DNA from: Daphnia pulex
Taxonomy: Eukaryota; Arthropoda; Branchiopoda; Diplostraca; Daphniidae
NCBI RefSeq assembly: GCF_021134715.1
Contig: NC_060018.1
Coordinates: forward strand, 2,046,001-2,110,000
Direction of reading: 5' to 3'
DNA: 64,000 nucleotides
This document shows, one piece after another, positions 46,601 through 59,180 of the stretch. Each line of letters begins with the position of its first letter. The stretch's first letter is position 1. The position numbers were made by a program, and so were the translations under genes. The notes beneath the pieces were generated by a model, which saw nothing but the letters and a program-made list of their open reading frames with translations, made no database searches and was not told the DNA's origin.

Positions 46601-49551
46601 CGTCCCTCGGCTGGGTCTCCATCAGCTGGAAACTTTGAGGTCCAGTCTGATGACGGCAATCAACAAGAGCACGAATCCGAAATGGAAAATTCTGGGTTCC
46701 AGCATGCTGTGCTGCGGACGGCGGAATAAAGATGCCTCTGTCAAAATTTCCAACAGTCCAGTCGTTTCGATCGAAGAAGGAGGCGGCGGCGGTTCAAAAG
46801 ACGTGCCTTCCACAACAGCCGTCCTAACGAAACATCCATCCGATACTAATATCTCCCTGTCGACTCATCAGCCACTGTATCCGCCCGGCCGCATCATTCA
46901 CATCGTTAGGCAACATCCAAAAGCATCCGACAGGCAAGTTGAAGAACTCTGGCTTTCCGCTTTAATTGTTGAGCGTACTCTAGTTTACTCTTGGGAGACA
47001 GCAGCAGATTCCGTTTGTAGGTGGCTGAGTAAATATTCAAAGAGTTGGGAGTTGTTATTTCCGTTCGATTTGGCACGAGTATAGTACTACGTTTTCTCTC
47101 TTAACTAGCAGGAGTCATGGAACACGACGAAGCCCAACTTGAGGTGAATAGTGTATAGGATATTCCCGAAAGGGGATCAGTAATGCTCGAACGAACTCCT
47201 TTCAGATGACCGAAAAAGCTTCTTTAGGTGTCTGCTGGCGTCGTCTGGCTCATTCCGGTGACTTTCATCCTCTACTAGTTGAAAGAGTAAAGAGAGGGCG
47301 GCGGCACTAGAAGAAGGAAAAAAAGTTGTTGTTTGTCACGCCAAGTTTACTGGGTTTCTCTATCTACAGACTGAGAGTTTATTTGATTATACCGGCTGTA
47401 TCCGCACGAGGGAAAACAGAAAGCAGCAACGGGGAGGAGACTTTACGCCCTAGACTAACTCTCTAGATCAATTCTATAGAGCACTTTTTCCCCCCCTTTC
47501 TCTATCGATTTACGGCCAAGTTGCGGTTCTCGTCGACTAATTTATTTTCTCTCTTCTTTTTTTTTCTTCTCTTTTCGTGGGCGGGCTGTTGGGCGTTACC
47601 GGGACAAAAACACGCACTGATAGATCGGAACGAAGCTCCGGTTGTCCAGCGACGACCAAAGATGACCAGCCGGATCCTATTTACCAGGCTTTGTGGGCCG
47701 ACACTATCGATTTCAACGAGGTACTCATCTCTCCCGTCATGGTCCACGATCACATGCCCGACACCGTCCTCAGCGCCATCAACAAGGTATTGTATACCGT
47801 AAACGTACGTTAATGGAAATTGCGATCGCCAAAAAAAGGGGAGAAAGGCATTTCTGCAGACCTGGAATTTATTTTTTTAGAATTTTTTCTTATTATTATT
47901 ATTTGGCTTTTTTTAGTTGAGTGAATAGAATTGATTTATTTTTACTTTTTTTTTCTGACTGGAAATGTCCATTTCATTTTGGTTTGGGAATTTGTGATTT
48001 CTTTCGTGATAGAGCATGCATTTTTCTTTTTGTTTGACGTGCTGTGCCGTGGCCTACAACACAAAATCCTCTGTTGTTGGTGGTTCCGATTATTAGGTGC
48101 TGAGGCACGAGAAGCAGCTGGCCGAGTATCAGAGGCAAATCGTCTCCTCCCGCGTGCCTTGTTCAACCACCAACGTGTAGAGCGAGATGGCGGCCAGAAT
48201 CCGTAGTAGGTCCCACTCCCACCTTCCAACAACCATGCACCGCCCGTCCGTCTTTCACGGTTTCCAATCTATTTTTCATTTTTCCTGCCAACTAGAAAAT
48301 TTGTTCTCATTATTTTTGTTTTTTGATTTCGTTTGTTTTTTCTTTCTTCTTCTTGATTGCTTGATTTTTCAGTAGAGGACAATGCCGTCTTTCAGTTTCT
48401 CGATTCCTACCTCTTTTATTTGGGATTGTTTTCATTTCGGCGGATGGCCACTTGTTATGATGTCCGAGCTTCACTCTTCCGTCCTTAATGCTTCGACAAG
48501 TGAAGAGTTCATCCTGCCCATCCCATCCCAGGTTCTCTCGTGTCATGGGCCGTCCAAACCTCAACGAGTCACGTCGGAACCTCTATTGAAGGATGACCAA
48601 GCCGATTACCAACCGGGCCTGATCGTCGACGGTTCTCTTCTGACGGCAGCCAGCTTTACTCCGTCGCCAGTGATGATGCCGCAGCATTCCTTTTTGGAAA
48701 ACAATAGCTTGACGTCGATCGACCGGAGTCCCACCATTGGCCAGCGATCGCCCGACGCCAAAGAAACGCCTTACTCCAGTAGCGTTCCTGCCAATTCTTG
48801 CTACATGTTGCAACCGCCTTCGTGGATGAATCCGCAAGTCCGGCGAGCCACAACTAGTAACTTACCGGCCATGTCAGCAGCCGGCTGGAACTTTAATCCT
48901 CTTCAACACTATCCAGTCGATGGCGAGGACCTGGTTTCAGAGTACAGTAATCGATTAGTGGCGCCAATCGCCACTCCCGAGACACTCTCCGGAGAATCCG
49001 CCAACGGGTCCGTCTCCAGTCTTGCCAAGAGGGCGCACAAATTCCTGAGGAGAGATAGAGCTGCATCTGTTACCAAGAGAAAGGATTTACCAAAACAGTA
49101 CAGTGGAAGTAGTTCAAGTGTGTACGAAATGACCGAGTCAAGCAGCGTCTATTGTGCATCTCCGTTGAGCAGCGCCAAAACGACCAGTGGACAGACGCGG
49201 GCCACAAGGGCGCAGTTGAAGCGAGAAATTATGCGACTCTACCAGAGAGCCGCTGCCGATGTGGATAAGATTGAGCAAACGCCGTCAGCCGAGCAGGATC
49301 CCAGTTCAACTAGCAGCCACACATCACGGACGACAAGTAGTTCAAGTCAATCACAGCCGTCGCGATTGTTTCCCGTTTTGGAACCAGCGTCGCCGGTCTT
49401 TGGCGGTGGAAACGGAAGCAATTCTGACAGTCACAGCGGCTACGCTTTGAGCCCTGTCGCGTCACGCCCAGCGACCGCTAATGGTGCTACCGATCGAAGG
49501 CTGTCACCTTCGAGTAGACCCAATTTGCCTCCATGTAACACGTCATTTTAA
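40654..49551 (+). CDS. DAGLA: sn1-specific diacylglycerol lipase alpha
   Basis: Exons 40654-40748, 43204-43631, 43837-43938, 44050-44227, 44394-44478, 44626-44760, 45219-45421, 45717-45963, 46036-46113, 46245-46468, 46541-46933 and 47624-47786 join in phase (777 codons). The start MPGIIVFQRRWGVGSDDLVV is diagnostic of DAGL-alpha (Drosophila inaE). An N-terminal four-TM block (~18-250) is interrupted by an unusually long acidic Ser/Gly loop (~40-110). The lipase_3 domain follows, with nucleophile Ser559 in GHSLGAG, probable Asp611 in GKDVVPRLG and a His in PPGRIIHIV. The enzyme makes 2-acylglycerols, including 2-AG, from diacylglycerol at the plasma membrane. The 3' end is unsettled. A next exon at 48097 reaches an in-frame TAG at 48180 (804 residues). 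If a weak donor at 48175 joins the acceptor before 48532, a Ser-rich tail to 49551 gives about 1142 residues, near the vertebrate length. Confidence 0.93.
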
Positions 49552-50816
49552 AGGCGAAAAACATTCATTTAGCTCTAAATAAATAAATAAAGATCAAAGC
49601 CAGATATGGTTGAAAGCTCCCAGATCTCAAATCGAGGAAAATAAATCAGCTTTTTCCGACAGGAGTAAAAAGAAAACAAAAACAAAATTAGGTTGAACGA
49701 AGAGCTCCTCTAACACCGATTGAATAACGCTATCGGAGATGTGTTTACACAATCCTTAAGGACGAGAAATGCCTGGAAATAATAAATAAGAGAGGAAAGA
49801 CGGGGAAATCGAGCTTGGAATGAAATGGATTGCTACGAGATTGCAGAAGCATGACACTTCCAATCTCTTTTGCCCAACGTCGCGAGAAGATTGAGTTTCG
49901 ATCGGATTGCAAGGATCTGCAGCACGTCACCAAGACAAGGCCAGCTGGAATAAGATCAGTAGAACTGCAGATCCCAGGAGCTAACATTGACACATTCCCT
50001 GTTACCCCTTTTTTTTTCCTTCTAGCATCTTTTCCGCTTTTTTTTGCTACTCTACCTAGTCGAGGAGGTCCTGTTGGATGGATGGAAGTTGGATGAAGGG
50101 AAGATACTCCCAAGGTTCCAATTGTTTCTCGACAGCTGTATCGATGATTGTGTTCATCTAATCGTTTTGTCATCGACCGTTTTTCAGTTGGCGTTGATCT
50201 TGTCTCCCTCCGTTTACTTGTTACACGTCACAAAGTTTTACCGTTCCAGTATGACGCCAATCCTCTTCCTTCGTCCTTTTCGACTGCCTGTTCAGAACAA
50301 CTGCCCTGCTGTGAACAATTGATTGAATCATCGTTTACGGTTAGCTTTTCTTGTGTTTACATCTGTAAGATTTCTGTTCCAATTGTTTCCTGTATTGCAC
50401 AGACATGTAGACACAATGTATACATCCATCACAGACACAGACACACCCACAATACACGGTAACAGCTAGTGTTTTTTTTTTCTCTCTCTCTCTTTTAATA
50501 ATTCTAAACGATTAGGCCTATTTTGTCTAATACTATAATATTTTTGTATACAGATTTTTGCAATTCTTTTACCGACGCGTATAAATTTATATGATATATA
50601 TGAGAGATGAGAGAGGACATTTGGAGCTAGGGACTCAATGGAATATCTATGTTGGAAATTCTGCTTATTTTCGGAATGCTTATACTTTGTTGCGTTTCTA
50701 CAGACTTGGTCTCTTTCTTTGAATAATTCGTGTAACGTGCTGTAGATTTGTGTGTGTGCTAATAAATCATCCGCGACAGGAGATTACCTTATTTTTGGAC
50801 GACGATTCATTTCTTT
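49552..50816. other. Convergent intergenic region, DAGL and SNX25 3' ends
   Basis: AATAAATAAATAAA shortly after the DAGL stop (about 49577-49590) is a likely polyadenylation signal. The rest, including CT- and CA-rich runs near 50430-50500, has no recognisable gene. The SNX25 3' UTR enters from the right. Confidence 0.55.
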
Positions 50817-53800
50817 TTAGAGGGAAGATAGTTCGGGAAATCCATCTTTCAATATCACTTCCAAGATATCGTAAAAGAGTTGTTTGTTCAGACGCTCGTC
50901 TTGAAGAGCGTCCAAGACCTTCAGGGTTCCCCGTCTGGCATTCTTGTGGCCTAGCAATTGGTTGAAGACGTCCGGAATGTTTGCTACAAGCAAGTCTCGA
51001 ACTTCCAGTCTGTCAAAGTGTTATCACGTTAGGCTAACAGGGTAAAACTTGGCGATGGAGAGCACGTCTGCTATAGATCGATTGTCGCGTTATAACTTAC
51101 TTGGTTCTTCGCTTTTCGTCGATACTTCGTAGGAGTGCGGCAGGGAGTAAGGATCCATCTGGCCACCATGTCTTGACTAGCAGCTGAACATAACCAAGCA
51201 CCGCTTGATCGGTAAAAAGACTAGAAATCACATCCCGTAGTTGCCTATGAGTCCAAAAATGTTTCCAGTAAAATAAATGGGCAATAGAGATTACATCTGC
51301 AGACTTAGTACCGATTAATGGTGCGGCCATAAGTGATTTGAACAAACGTGACTAGGGTACGGCGGAGCCACCCAAACACTCCACGAAGTTCAAAGACTTC
51401 GCTAATCAGATGATAAATTGGCTCGGCAATACCATCACGAGTATCGTCAGAGAAGGCTGACTGGAAGAGCGAGTCAGTTTCATCCGCGCCTGTCGCCATG
51501 TTGTTATCGTGTTGTTGTTGTTGTTGCTCTGCGTCATCATCACTTTCTCGGGGCGTGTCCCTGTGGGCGAACAGTATATATGTCTTTACAGTCTAGCACA
51601 TCTTTATTTTTTCTCCTTCTTCTGTGTGTACCCTTTAAATAGCGTGGCGAGAGAGAACCGGTTCGATTTTTTGGGTGCGTCCACGACGAGCGCCTGGCGG
51701 AGGCAAACAGGAGTATTGTGCAGGAAAGTAAAGAGAGCTTCGCTTTTGTTGAGACGGTCGTCAGCCATTACCGTCTATAAGGAATTCGCATTGTTAAAGC
51801 TCATATTCTCATTCCATCCCAAAGTTTAACAAAAGAAGGAAGAAAAGGGGATTTTTAATACAGTTAATGGACTTACGTCGAGGAAGCCCTGGAGTTTATC
51901 TTGAGCTCGCTCCAAATAAGCTCGATCGTTGAGCTTGCCAAAAAGTGACTTGCCCGAGACAGCAGGCAGTTGAGACGTTTTCAACCAGGGACACGTAAGA
52001 CTCAGTTTGCTTATCAGCGCGTAGAATTCCGCCACCTGGCGCCAAACGGTCCACGACATAGCCACTCTTTTTCCTGTGCCAAGAGCAATAAAAAACAAAA
52101 CAAAAAAACAAGCCGGCTGTCTATAGATAAACACTACAAGATGTCGCAACAAATCATTTTTATACTTGACGTCGATCCGTTATTTGAAGCAACGGCGATC
52201 ATAGCTGCTTCATCCTCCAAGTGCAATTCGATTGGAAATCGCACATTCTCCTTTTCTTCGGGATTCTAAAACAAAGACAAACTTTATGGCCCCAAGTTTT
52301 ATTTTCAAGTTAACATAAATGACACAAGCACCTGTGGGGGCATCCCTACTGTCGCTTTCCATTGCCCCATGTGAGCAGCCCAGGATTCGGCCTGGTTGAG
52401 CCAACTCTCGACTTCACGGCGTTCCGTCTGTAAAGACTCAACTTCTTTTTCTAAAGCAACTACCAACGAGCTATCCGGAGCGATACTGCGTAAACTAGTC
52501 ATTGCCTGTTCTCCGTAACAAACTTGTTTTTAATTTAAGCAATGTTAGAAACTGAGGGAAACTTAGATACCTGAAGTTTAATTACGAGACGTGCATCAAC
52601 TTGCTCCATTCGACTTTTAGCAAATTGAGTCTGTTCGCTCCATTCCATAACGCCAGCTGTGTCCTCTGACTCATCATCAGCGATCCATGGTTCTTTCCAA
52701 GAAAAATGGCGCTCTCTAAGCGGATCTGTTGCAGAATCCGTCTCGCAACCCTGACGACCCGTCATCTGACAAGTGAGAACAACTAGGAACGACGGGTAAT
52801 GACGATCCTCAAGCACCTTCCATACTTGATCTTGTGCTTGAAAAAATGCCTCGGGTCCTTTGTCTCCAGTAATAAACCCTTCCATACCTTTCACCAAATT
52901 CTATGAAGAAATAAAGTTTGGAATGTAGTAAAATTCAATCGATAAAAAAATACGAAATTATATACTTTCTCTAGTTTGATTATTTGACTGCTACCATTAA
53001 TATACGTATAAAACATGTGAGCTGCGGATGCAAGAGCTGCTTTGCGATCAAGCCTCCGTAATTCCTGAGTGCCCAACCAAAATTTCAGAAGACCAATCTG
53101 TCATTTTTCATGTTGAAACAAATATTTGATCAATTACTTCACGAATTAAAAAAAAAAAAAAATGTGCATACTTGAGTTTCTCCTTGCTGAATAAGATAAA
53201 GTTCAAGTTGTCGACGTAGGTTGTTGTTCCTCATAACGGTCTTGAAAGAAGGAACCATTTCATCGTTGAAATTAGAATTGGATGTGGAAGTACGAGAAAA
53301 GTCACTCATCGGTGCCCCCAAAACGCGAAGTCTTCTTTCGCACTGGAGTTTTGCGTAGGTTAATTGTTTAATGTATCGTTTTAAATTACGTGCCTGGAAA
53401 AGACGAAAAAAATTAATGAGACATGTAGAAAGATATGGAATATCATTTCTATTTTTACTTGTAAAAGATCAATTTTGTTGGAACCCAAGAGCAAGAATTC
53501 CTGATCAGGCTCTGTTCCTTTAGAACGTCGCATAGAGCCAATGGTGGTAGCTTGAGCGATTTCCGTTGCAATGTTGTATCTGCAAAATCAAACGACATTA
53601 GTGAAAATTGGACGAGTATGTCTGATTTTATTGATTATTATTTTTTTTTTGTGACCGATAGTCACCTTATTTGACGTAGTTCTTCCAGATCATCGCAATC
53701 TTCAATAAGAGAAACAAAATCTTCGTAACTAGCTGCGTAAGCGTAATCTTTCTTCATCATTTGCTTTCGGTGAAGGTGCAAGACTAACTGCTGGTTGATT

Positions 53801-54863
53801 GTATCAGGATCACACAAGCTGTCGATGCCTGGTTGCAAAACTGAAGAAAAATAATCAATGTGAATGAATATTTATTTAGACGTGAACCATTATCGTTACT
53901 AACCTTGGCAAGCAAGTAATTCTCCAAGAGCGTGGCGTAGAAGGAAACAGTCAACGTAGGATCGTGGGAATAGATTCACTATCATAACGTCCGCCAATTT
54001 TCGAACCAACTCCAATTCCGATTGAGGGCTCCGTAGAAAAGATGAGAGATTATATGATATCATTTTATCTCGCATATTCTCCCTTGAAAGTGCCGATGGG
54101 GGAATTAATGAACACCGTGAAATTTAACCATTAAACACAACTTTTAACTTACGGATTCGATTGGGCGAGGCGAATTTTTTCCAAATGACGCGTAACTCGA
54201 ACAACAACATCTTGTGTAATTAATTGTACTGGATCAATGTTGCTAATTTTGCAGTAAAATTTATGCAAGGCTTCCCAAGCATCATTCCTTTTGAACATTA
54301 AATTAAGAAGATATTTCTAAAAACTTGATGAATGATGTGATTGTAAGGGAAATCATACTTCATGGATGAAGTTGGAAGAGTAATGTCTTTGAGAATAGAA
54401 TCTAACAAATCCCTGAAAATCAAATCCATTAAATTCTGCAATGTTGTACTGACACTTCTGTTCATAATTATTAGTGGATTATCGGAAAGACTATTTTTGA
54501 CAGTTTGCAATGTCAATGCCATCTCCTACAAAATAAAAACAGTGAATTTGTATATTATATGTTTTTGTAAAACTTTTGTAGATATAAATTGGTACTTACT
54601 CTTATATTTTCTTGGAATTTCCTTATTTCTTTTGGACTATCAGTTGAGCTAGAAGAGTGGTTGGGAGACATCATAATCACAATTGAAAATACAGAGATCA
54701 TACCAATGACTGAAGTAGCTAATGAAGCTGCAAAGAACCCGAACATAACAAAGCTGTTTGTAAAGAACCAAACTACAATTGAAGCTACCATAATTAACCC
54801 ACTCCAAATACTTAAAATTTTAACTTCCAGCATTTCTAAACTGAGACAACTGGACATTTTCAT
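50817..54863 (-). CDS. SNX25: Sorting nexin 25 / snazarus family protein
   Basis: Sixteen exons: 54863-54600, 54525-54359, 54287-54153, 54028-53904, 53840-53666, 53579-53459, 53393-53172, 53097-52966, 52900-52571, 52505-52332, 52265-52166, 52073-51877, 51774-51632, 51560-51312, 51244-51101, 51009-50817. They give 956 residues with consistent phases. Order: two N-terminal membrane segments (~15-65), PXA (~90-270), RGS (~383-520), an acidic linker, a coiled coil with VESLQTERREVESW (~580-600), PX (~622-725, WTVWRQVAEFYALISKL), a Q/H/N-rich low-complexity insert (near 770-780) and Nexin_C (~805-935, with EVFELRGVFGWLRRTL and YGRTINR). The PXA-RGS-PX-Nexin_C set defines SNX13/14/19/25; the Nexin_C wording fits SNX25 best. 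Drosophila snazarus tethers ER to lipid droplets and plasma membrane; that role is inferred here. The junction 52166|52073 was chosen because the downstream frame would otherwise hit a stop. Confidence 0.9.
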
Positions 54864-55719
54864 TTAAAGAGTAAATCCAACTTAAAGAAAGCTTTCTTGA
54901 CTGCACAGTCTAACATATTTAATGAAATGAAAAAATAAAATTCAAAAAAGTCAACAGGTTATCTCTAGTCTGCATCCCCTCAAAACCAGCTTTGTTATTT
55001 AAGTCATACTATTTTACAGGAAAATCAATGATAAATGTTAACGAAGCTGTAGACTAGATAAGGACGAGGAAATATTGTTCCTGAGGCCATAAGTTCCCAA
55101 GAAAAAATAAACACTTGATAACATTTGAACGCGTTCGAACAATTCGGCGATTCGATAACTGACTAGCAATCACGCTAGCTTTAATAGGACTAATAAAAAA
55201 AAGGGGAGGTTCTCTACTATGAAGCTGCTACGGTTAGCAGACAGGTTTGTTATGAGTTTGTGTCAAGAGAAGAGACCAGCTGTTCGGTGCTGCCTCCTCG
55301 TTTGCATTTTCATAAACTGCTGAAAACGAACGATTTTAATTTTATTGAAAAAAAAACAATTAATTATGTCTTTTAAAACTGTGATACCTATGTACGTTGA
55401 AAAAGTTAGTTAATTTATTCAATATAAGTTATAGACTGGCGTCCAACGTGACGTCCAACTTCAATAGACCCTGAGGGTTTAAGCACATAAGCAGACAACG
55501 TGAATTGACATTTGACAGAATGTTCTAAAATAAGTACCTCTTCAAGAATTGTACTCCTGGAGATGCTTTTAAGGAATTTCCCGACGGAGAAAGCTTCACA
55601 TCGCTTTTCAAACCTGTTTTCGAATTCATTTCTGTGATATTTAGCTTTAGAAATTTTGACTAATTGTAACATTTGCACCAATTACGAAACAAACGCATTT
55701 CGTGTGACCTATATTTATA
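54864..55719. promoter_or_regulatory. Divergent promoter region, SNX25 and SDR
   Basis: The two start codons are 856 bp apart, head-to-head. A minus-strand frame of 88 codons at 55415-55681 begins 38 bp from the SDR start. Its product is soluble and charged and matches no family I recognise. It could be a small gene driven by the same promoter, or chance. Confidence 0.4.
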
Positions 55720-57106
55720 ATGGGAATCATAACTACCAGTCTAGGATTCGGAGCAACTCTCGGAGGTTTATTTGCACTACGACGGTAAAGATTTTATTTA
55801 AAATTCACTTCTCTTTTAAAAGTATTCATTTTAGGTGGAGGGAAAATCAGTGGGAATCATGTAAAACAAACAAAAGGCTTGATGGGCAAGTGGCCATTAT
55901 AACAGGAGCCACATCTGGATTAGGGAAAGTTCTAGCTGAAGATTTGGTAAACAGAGGAGCAACTGTTGTTTTAGCCTGCCGTAATCTTATTGAAGCCAGG
56001 GAAGTGGTTGCTGAAATCAAACAACAATACCTTGGAGCTCAATTGGTTGAGTTGTGATGTGAACAGGATATGTTCATTTTCTAACTGTTTAGTTTTGAAA
56101 TATTCAGGATGTTGTTGAGTTGGATCTCAGTTCACTGGAATCTGTAAAGAAGTGTGCAGCTATTCTACTTGAACGATATGATCATATAAATATACTCATC
56201 AATAATGCTGGAGTGTCTATCCCAACTAAAATGGGGATAAAAACAACTGAAGGCTTTGAAATTAATTTTGGAGTAAATCATCTTGGCCATTTCTTACTAA
56301 CAAATCTGTTGGTAGACAGGTTAATAGCTTCAGCCCCAAGCAGGTATTCTTACTTAAAATAAAAGTGAAGGCATTACATTATACTAAATGTTTATAAAAA
56401 TTACCCAGAATTGTGATTGTTTCATCAAAATTACATGAGCAAGGATCAATGGATTGGGAAGCATTTGAAGGTACAAAGGACTTTGAAGAAGGAAAGAGAG
56501 GTCCTAATGCTGCCTATTGCAGTTCAAAATTGGCAAATGTATTATTTGGAACAAAGCTAGCCGAAAAACTCCAAGTCAGTAATTCTTTCTGGTTCATACA
56601 CTAATAAGAATTAAACAAAATTTAACTTTGTTGCATATTACAGAATCACGGAGTAAATGTTTATACGGTTTGCCCAGGGTGGAATTATACTAAGGCAAGT
56701 TCTGATTTTATTATTTGTTACATGCAAAATAATTGCTTAAATTTGCGTACACCGTCTAAACGTCTAATAATGAAAATTTGCAATCCAAACAGCTTTTCCG
56801 CTATTCATCAGTACCATTTTATTCATGGATAGCCATTATACCGATTGCATTTTGGTTTATGAAGCCTGCTCGAATTGTAAGTACTTCATGCCGACAGAAT
56901 ATTGTTAAACATACCTAAAATTGAATTGTTACTAGGGCGTTCAAACTCTGATCCACTGTGCAGTATCAGAGGAAACGGAAAATGAAACGGGACTTTTTTA
57001 TCGTGACTGCAAGGTTTATCAAAGTCAACTTAAAGCTAGCTCAAATTCCACAATCATTAACAAATTATGGGAGCTAAGCTGTAAAATGTGTAAGATTGAA
57101 TGGTAG
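55720..57106 (+). CDS. Short-chain dehydrogenase/reductase, retinol dehydrogenase 11-14 type
   Basis: Seven exons (55720-55784, 55835-56045, 56108-56343, 56409-56574, 56644-56694, 56793-56876, 56936-57106) give 327 residues. A hydrophobic N-terminus (MGIITTSLGFGATLGGLFAL) should anchor it to a membrane. Classical SDR elements follow: TGATSGLG at 45-52 for NADP(H) binding, NNAG at 124-127, an active-site YCSSK with Tyr207 and Lys211, and a PG turn in VCPGW. Arg after the glycine-rich strand (LACRN) fits NADPH preference. The order and spacing resemble RDH11-14 (SDR7C), which reduce retinal or other aldehydes and ketones at ER or mitochondrial membranes; the substrate cannot be told from sequence. 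The fifth intron has a GC donor (TAAG|GCAAGT). Its stop is 82 bp from the stop of NAA50 on the other strand. Confidence 0.9.
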
Positions 57107-57188
57107 TAATTTCAGTTCAATACAATTATTAGTAAAGTGACATGATCATTTCTGTATTATCAGTTACCTTAGCTTAACCTATCATAAT

Positions 57189-57982
57189 TCATTTTTCTGG
57201 TTCACTAAGACTTCTTTGTGGCCTTAAAAGTTTCATCAGCACATGTGCATCAGCTGGCTCAATTCTCTTGTAGTATTGTTCTTTTGTTTCAACAATTTCA
57301 AAGCCAAATTTCTTGTAGAAGTCAATTGCACTTTGGTTGTTAACTTGAACATGGCTGTTTTGAAAAGTTAAGTCTTAAAAACATATTTTTTTTTCTCAAT
57401 AATAAAATATAATTACAGAAAAATGCTATGAAAATCCCCATCCTTTTCCACGTAGTTTAGGACATGTTCCAACATTTTGGCACCAATACCCCTTTTCCTG
57501 TATGGAGCTAGGCATCCCAGGGTCATGATGTACAATCTTCTTGATCCATCTAAAATATCGATCCTACAGCATACAGCTCCCACCACAATGTCATTATAGT
57601 ATGCTGCACAATAAAATGTGATAAATGTAAGGAGAAATAAAAGGAAAATCAAGTATGTGGTACCTAGCTTAGCCAATTCTCCTGCTTCTAGAATATCTTT
57701 ATAGAACTTGTCGTTGTAGGAAACTGGAAATACCACTTGATTCAATCGTTTCAGTTGTTGTAGGTTGTGAGGTGTGACATCCCCCAGTTCTATTGTTGCC
57801 CTGAAATAAAATAATCCTTTGTAATTGTCATCGGCATGCAAAACGGGATATTCAGTGGCAGTCACACATACAGCTTGTTAAGACTTTAAGGTAAGCTATA
57901 ATAGAGTTTGTTTTTAAAAACACTGTGTGGAATGCTTTACCAATTACTTCCCCAAAAACATTCAGTTTATTTACCTGGTCAT
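57189..57982 (-). CDS. NAA50: N-alpha-acetyltransferase 50 (San/NAA50)
   Basis: Exons 57982-57975, 57800-57664, 57603-57417 and 57354-57189 give 165 residues; human NAA50 has 169. The GNAT fold is nearly identical to the human enzyme: substrate-pocket residues F27, P28, V29 and Y31, catalytic Tyr73 (RRLYIMTLG), acetyl-CoA loop RKRGIGA at 84-90, His111 (FLHVQ) and the C-terminal YYKRIEPADAHVL. NAA50 acetylates N-termini of the Met-Leu type and Lys residues, associates with the NatA complex on ribosomes and is needed for sister-chromatid cohesion. The first coding exon is 8 nt (ATGACCAG|GT), supported by donor consensus and phase. Its presumed promoter is shared with MND1, 441 bp away. Confidence 0.95.
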
Positions 57983-58423
57983 TTTTGTTCCAGTCAAATT
58001 TCAAGGGGGCTCACGTTTTGATCGATGTGATTTCGGAAATTTACAGCAGACAGAACTCGAAACCGAAAAAACCCATGGTGCGGCGACGACATCGACAGAT
58101 CAAAATTTTCATAAACAATATTTGCAATCATTCACAGTTTCAATAATAAAATTCCACGTTGCTAATAAAATGAATCGAAAAAATAAAAAAAAATCCATAC
58201 GAAGTCCGTACGAATCAAACTTAAAAAAATTGCATTATCTGTGAATGCCTCTCAAGGTGGCTCAACTGGCAACGTCACAAGATTTTTTGAATTTCTCAGT
58301 TAAAATTCACTTGGTTAAAGAGTAGTAGTTAAACGTCAAGAAAACGTGTCGTCTCGTCTTATTACAATATAAATTTGAGGAAAAGAAGCTATTAAGTCAA
58401 ACAGTTAAAATATTGACATTAAA
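57983..58423. promoter_or_regulatory. Divergent promoter region, NAA50 and MND1
   Basis: Only 441 bp separate the two start codons, so both transcripts must start here. Two cell-division genes (cohesion and meiotic recombination) sharing a promoter is suggestive but may be coincidence. No clear core motif was seen. Confidence 0.5.
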
Positions 58424-59180
58424 ATGACATCCAAAAAACGTGGACTTAGCCTGGAGGAGAAACGTAAAGGCATGATGGAAATTTTTTATGAAAAGAAAGA
58501 CTTCTTCCAGCTTAAAGAATTAGAAAAAATTGCCCCAAAAGAAAAAGGAATTGTACAAGGAACAGTAAAAGATGTGATTCAAAGTTTGGTGGATGATGGA
58601 ATGGTTGATACAGACAAAATTGGCACATCAATTTATTTCTGGGCCTTTCCTAGTAAGGCAATCAATGCAAAAAAACAGAAACTAGTGCAACTGGAAAATT
58701 CTAGTCAACAACTGAAGAAGTTGAGAGTTGATGTTGAAGCAAAGTTGGCAGAAAAAAGAGTAAGTTGAGGCGTCATTAGATAATTTTCTATCTTTTTTGT
58801 TTTTGTGCACTTAGACTTAACTGACTGTCGTAATTTAGGTTGGACAACAGGATGATGATACAAAAGACGAATTATTACAAAAGTTAAAGGAAGCACAAGT
58901 ACAAAACGCTGAATTGAAAAGAAGTCTGATTGAATACCAAGAACTTGATCCTGATGAACTTGAAAAACTAAAAGCAGAATCTCAGGTGAGTCTTTCTTGT
59001 GTTGGCAGTTTCTTTCATAGTATATTATAGCAATTGCTCTCACAGGTTTCTTTGGAGGCTGCGAACCGTTGGACAGATAATATTTTCGCCGTCAAATCCT
59101 GGTGCAAATCAAAGTTTTTTATGGAAGATAACCAATTAAACAAAGCATTTGGAATTCCGGAAGAATTGGACTATTTGTAG
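58424..59180 (+). CDS. MND1: Meiotic nuclear division protein 1 (MND1)
   Basis: Three exons (58424-58759, 58839-58985, 59046-59180) give 205 residues, the same length as human MND1. The N-terminal winged helix (to ~70) has the family words [38 protein letters not shown] and [10 protein letters not shown] coiled coil follows (~75-160). The C-terminal cap has [14 protein letters not shown] and [13 protein letters not shown]1 forms a coiled-coil heterodimer with HOP2 that stimulates DMC1/RAD51 strand invasion in meiosis. The start ATG is immediately followed by the conserved TSKKRGLS. Confidence 0.96.
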
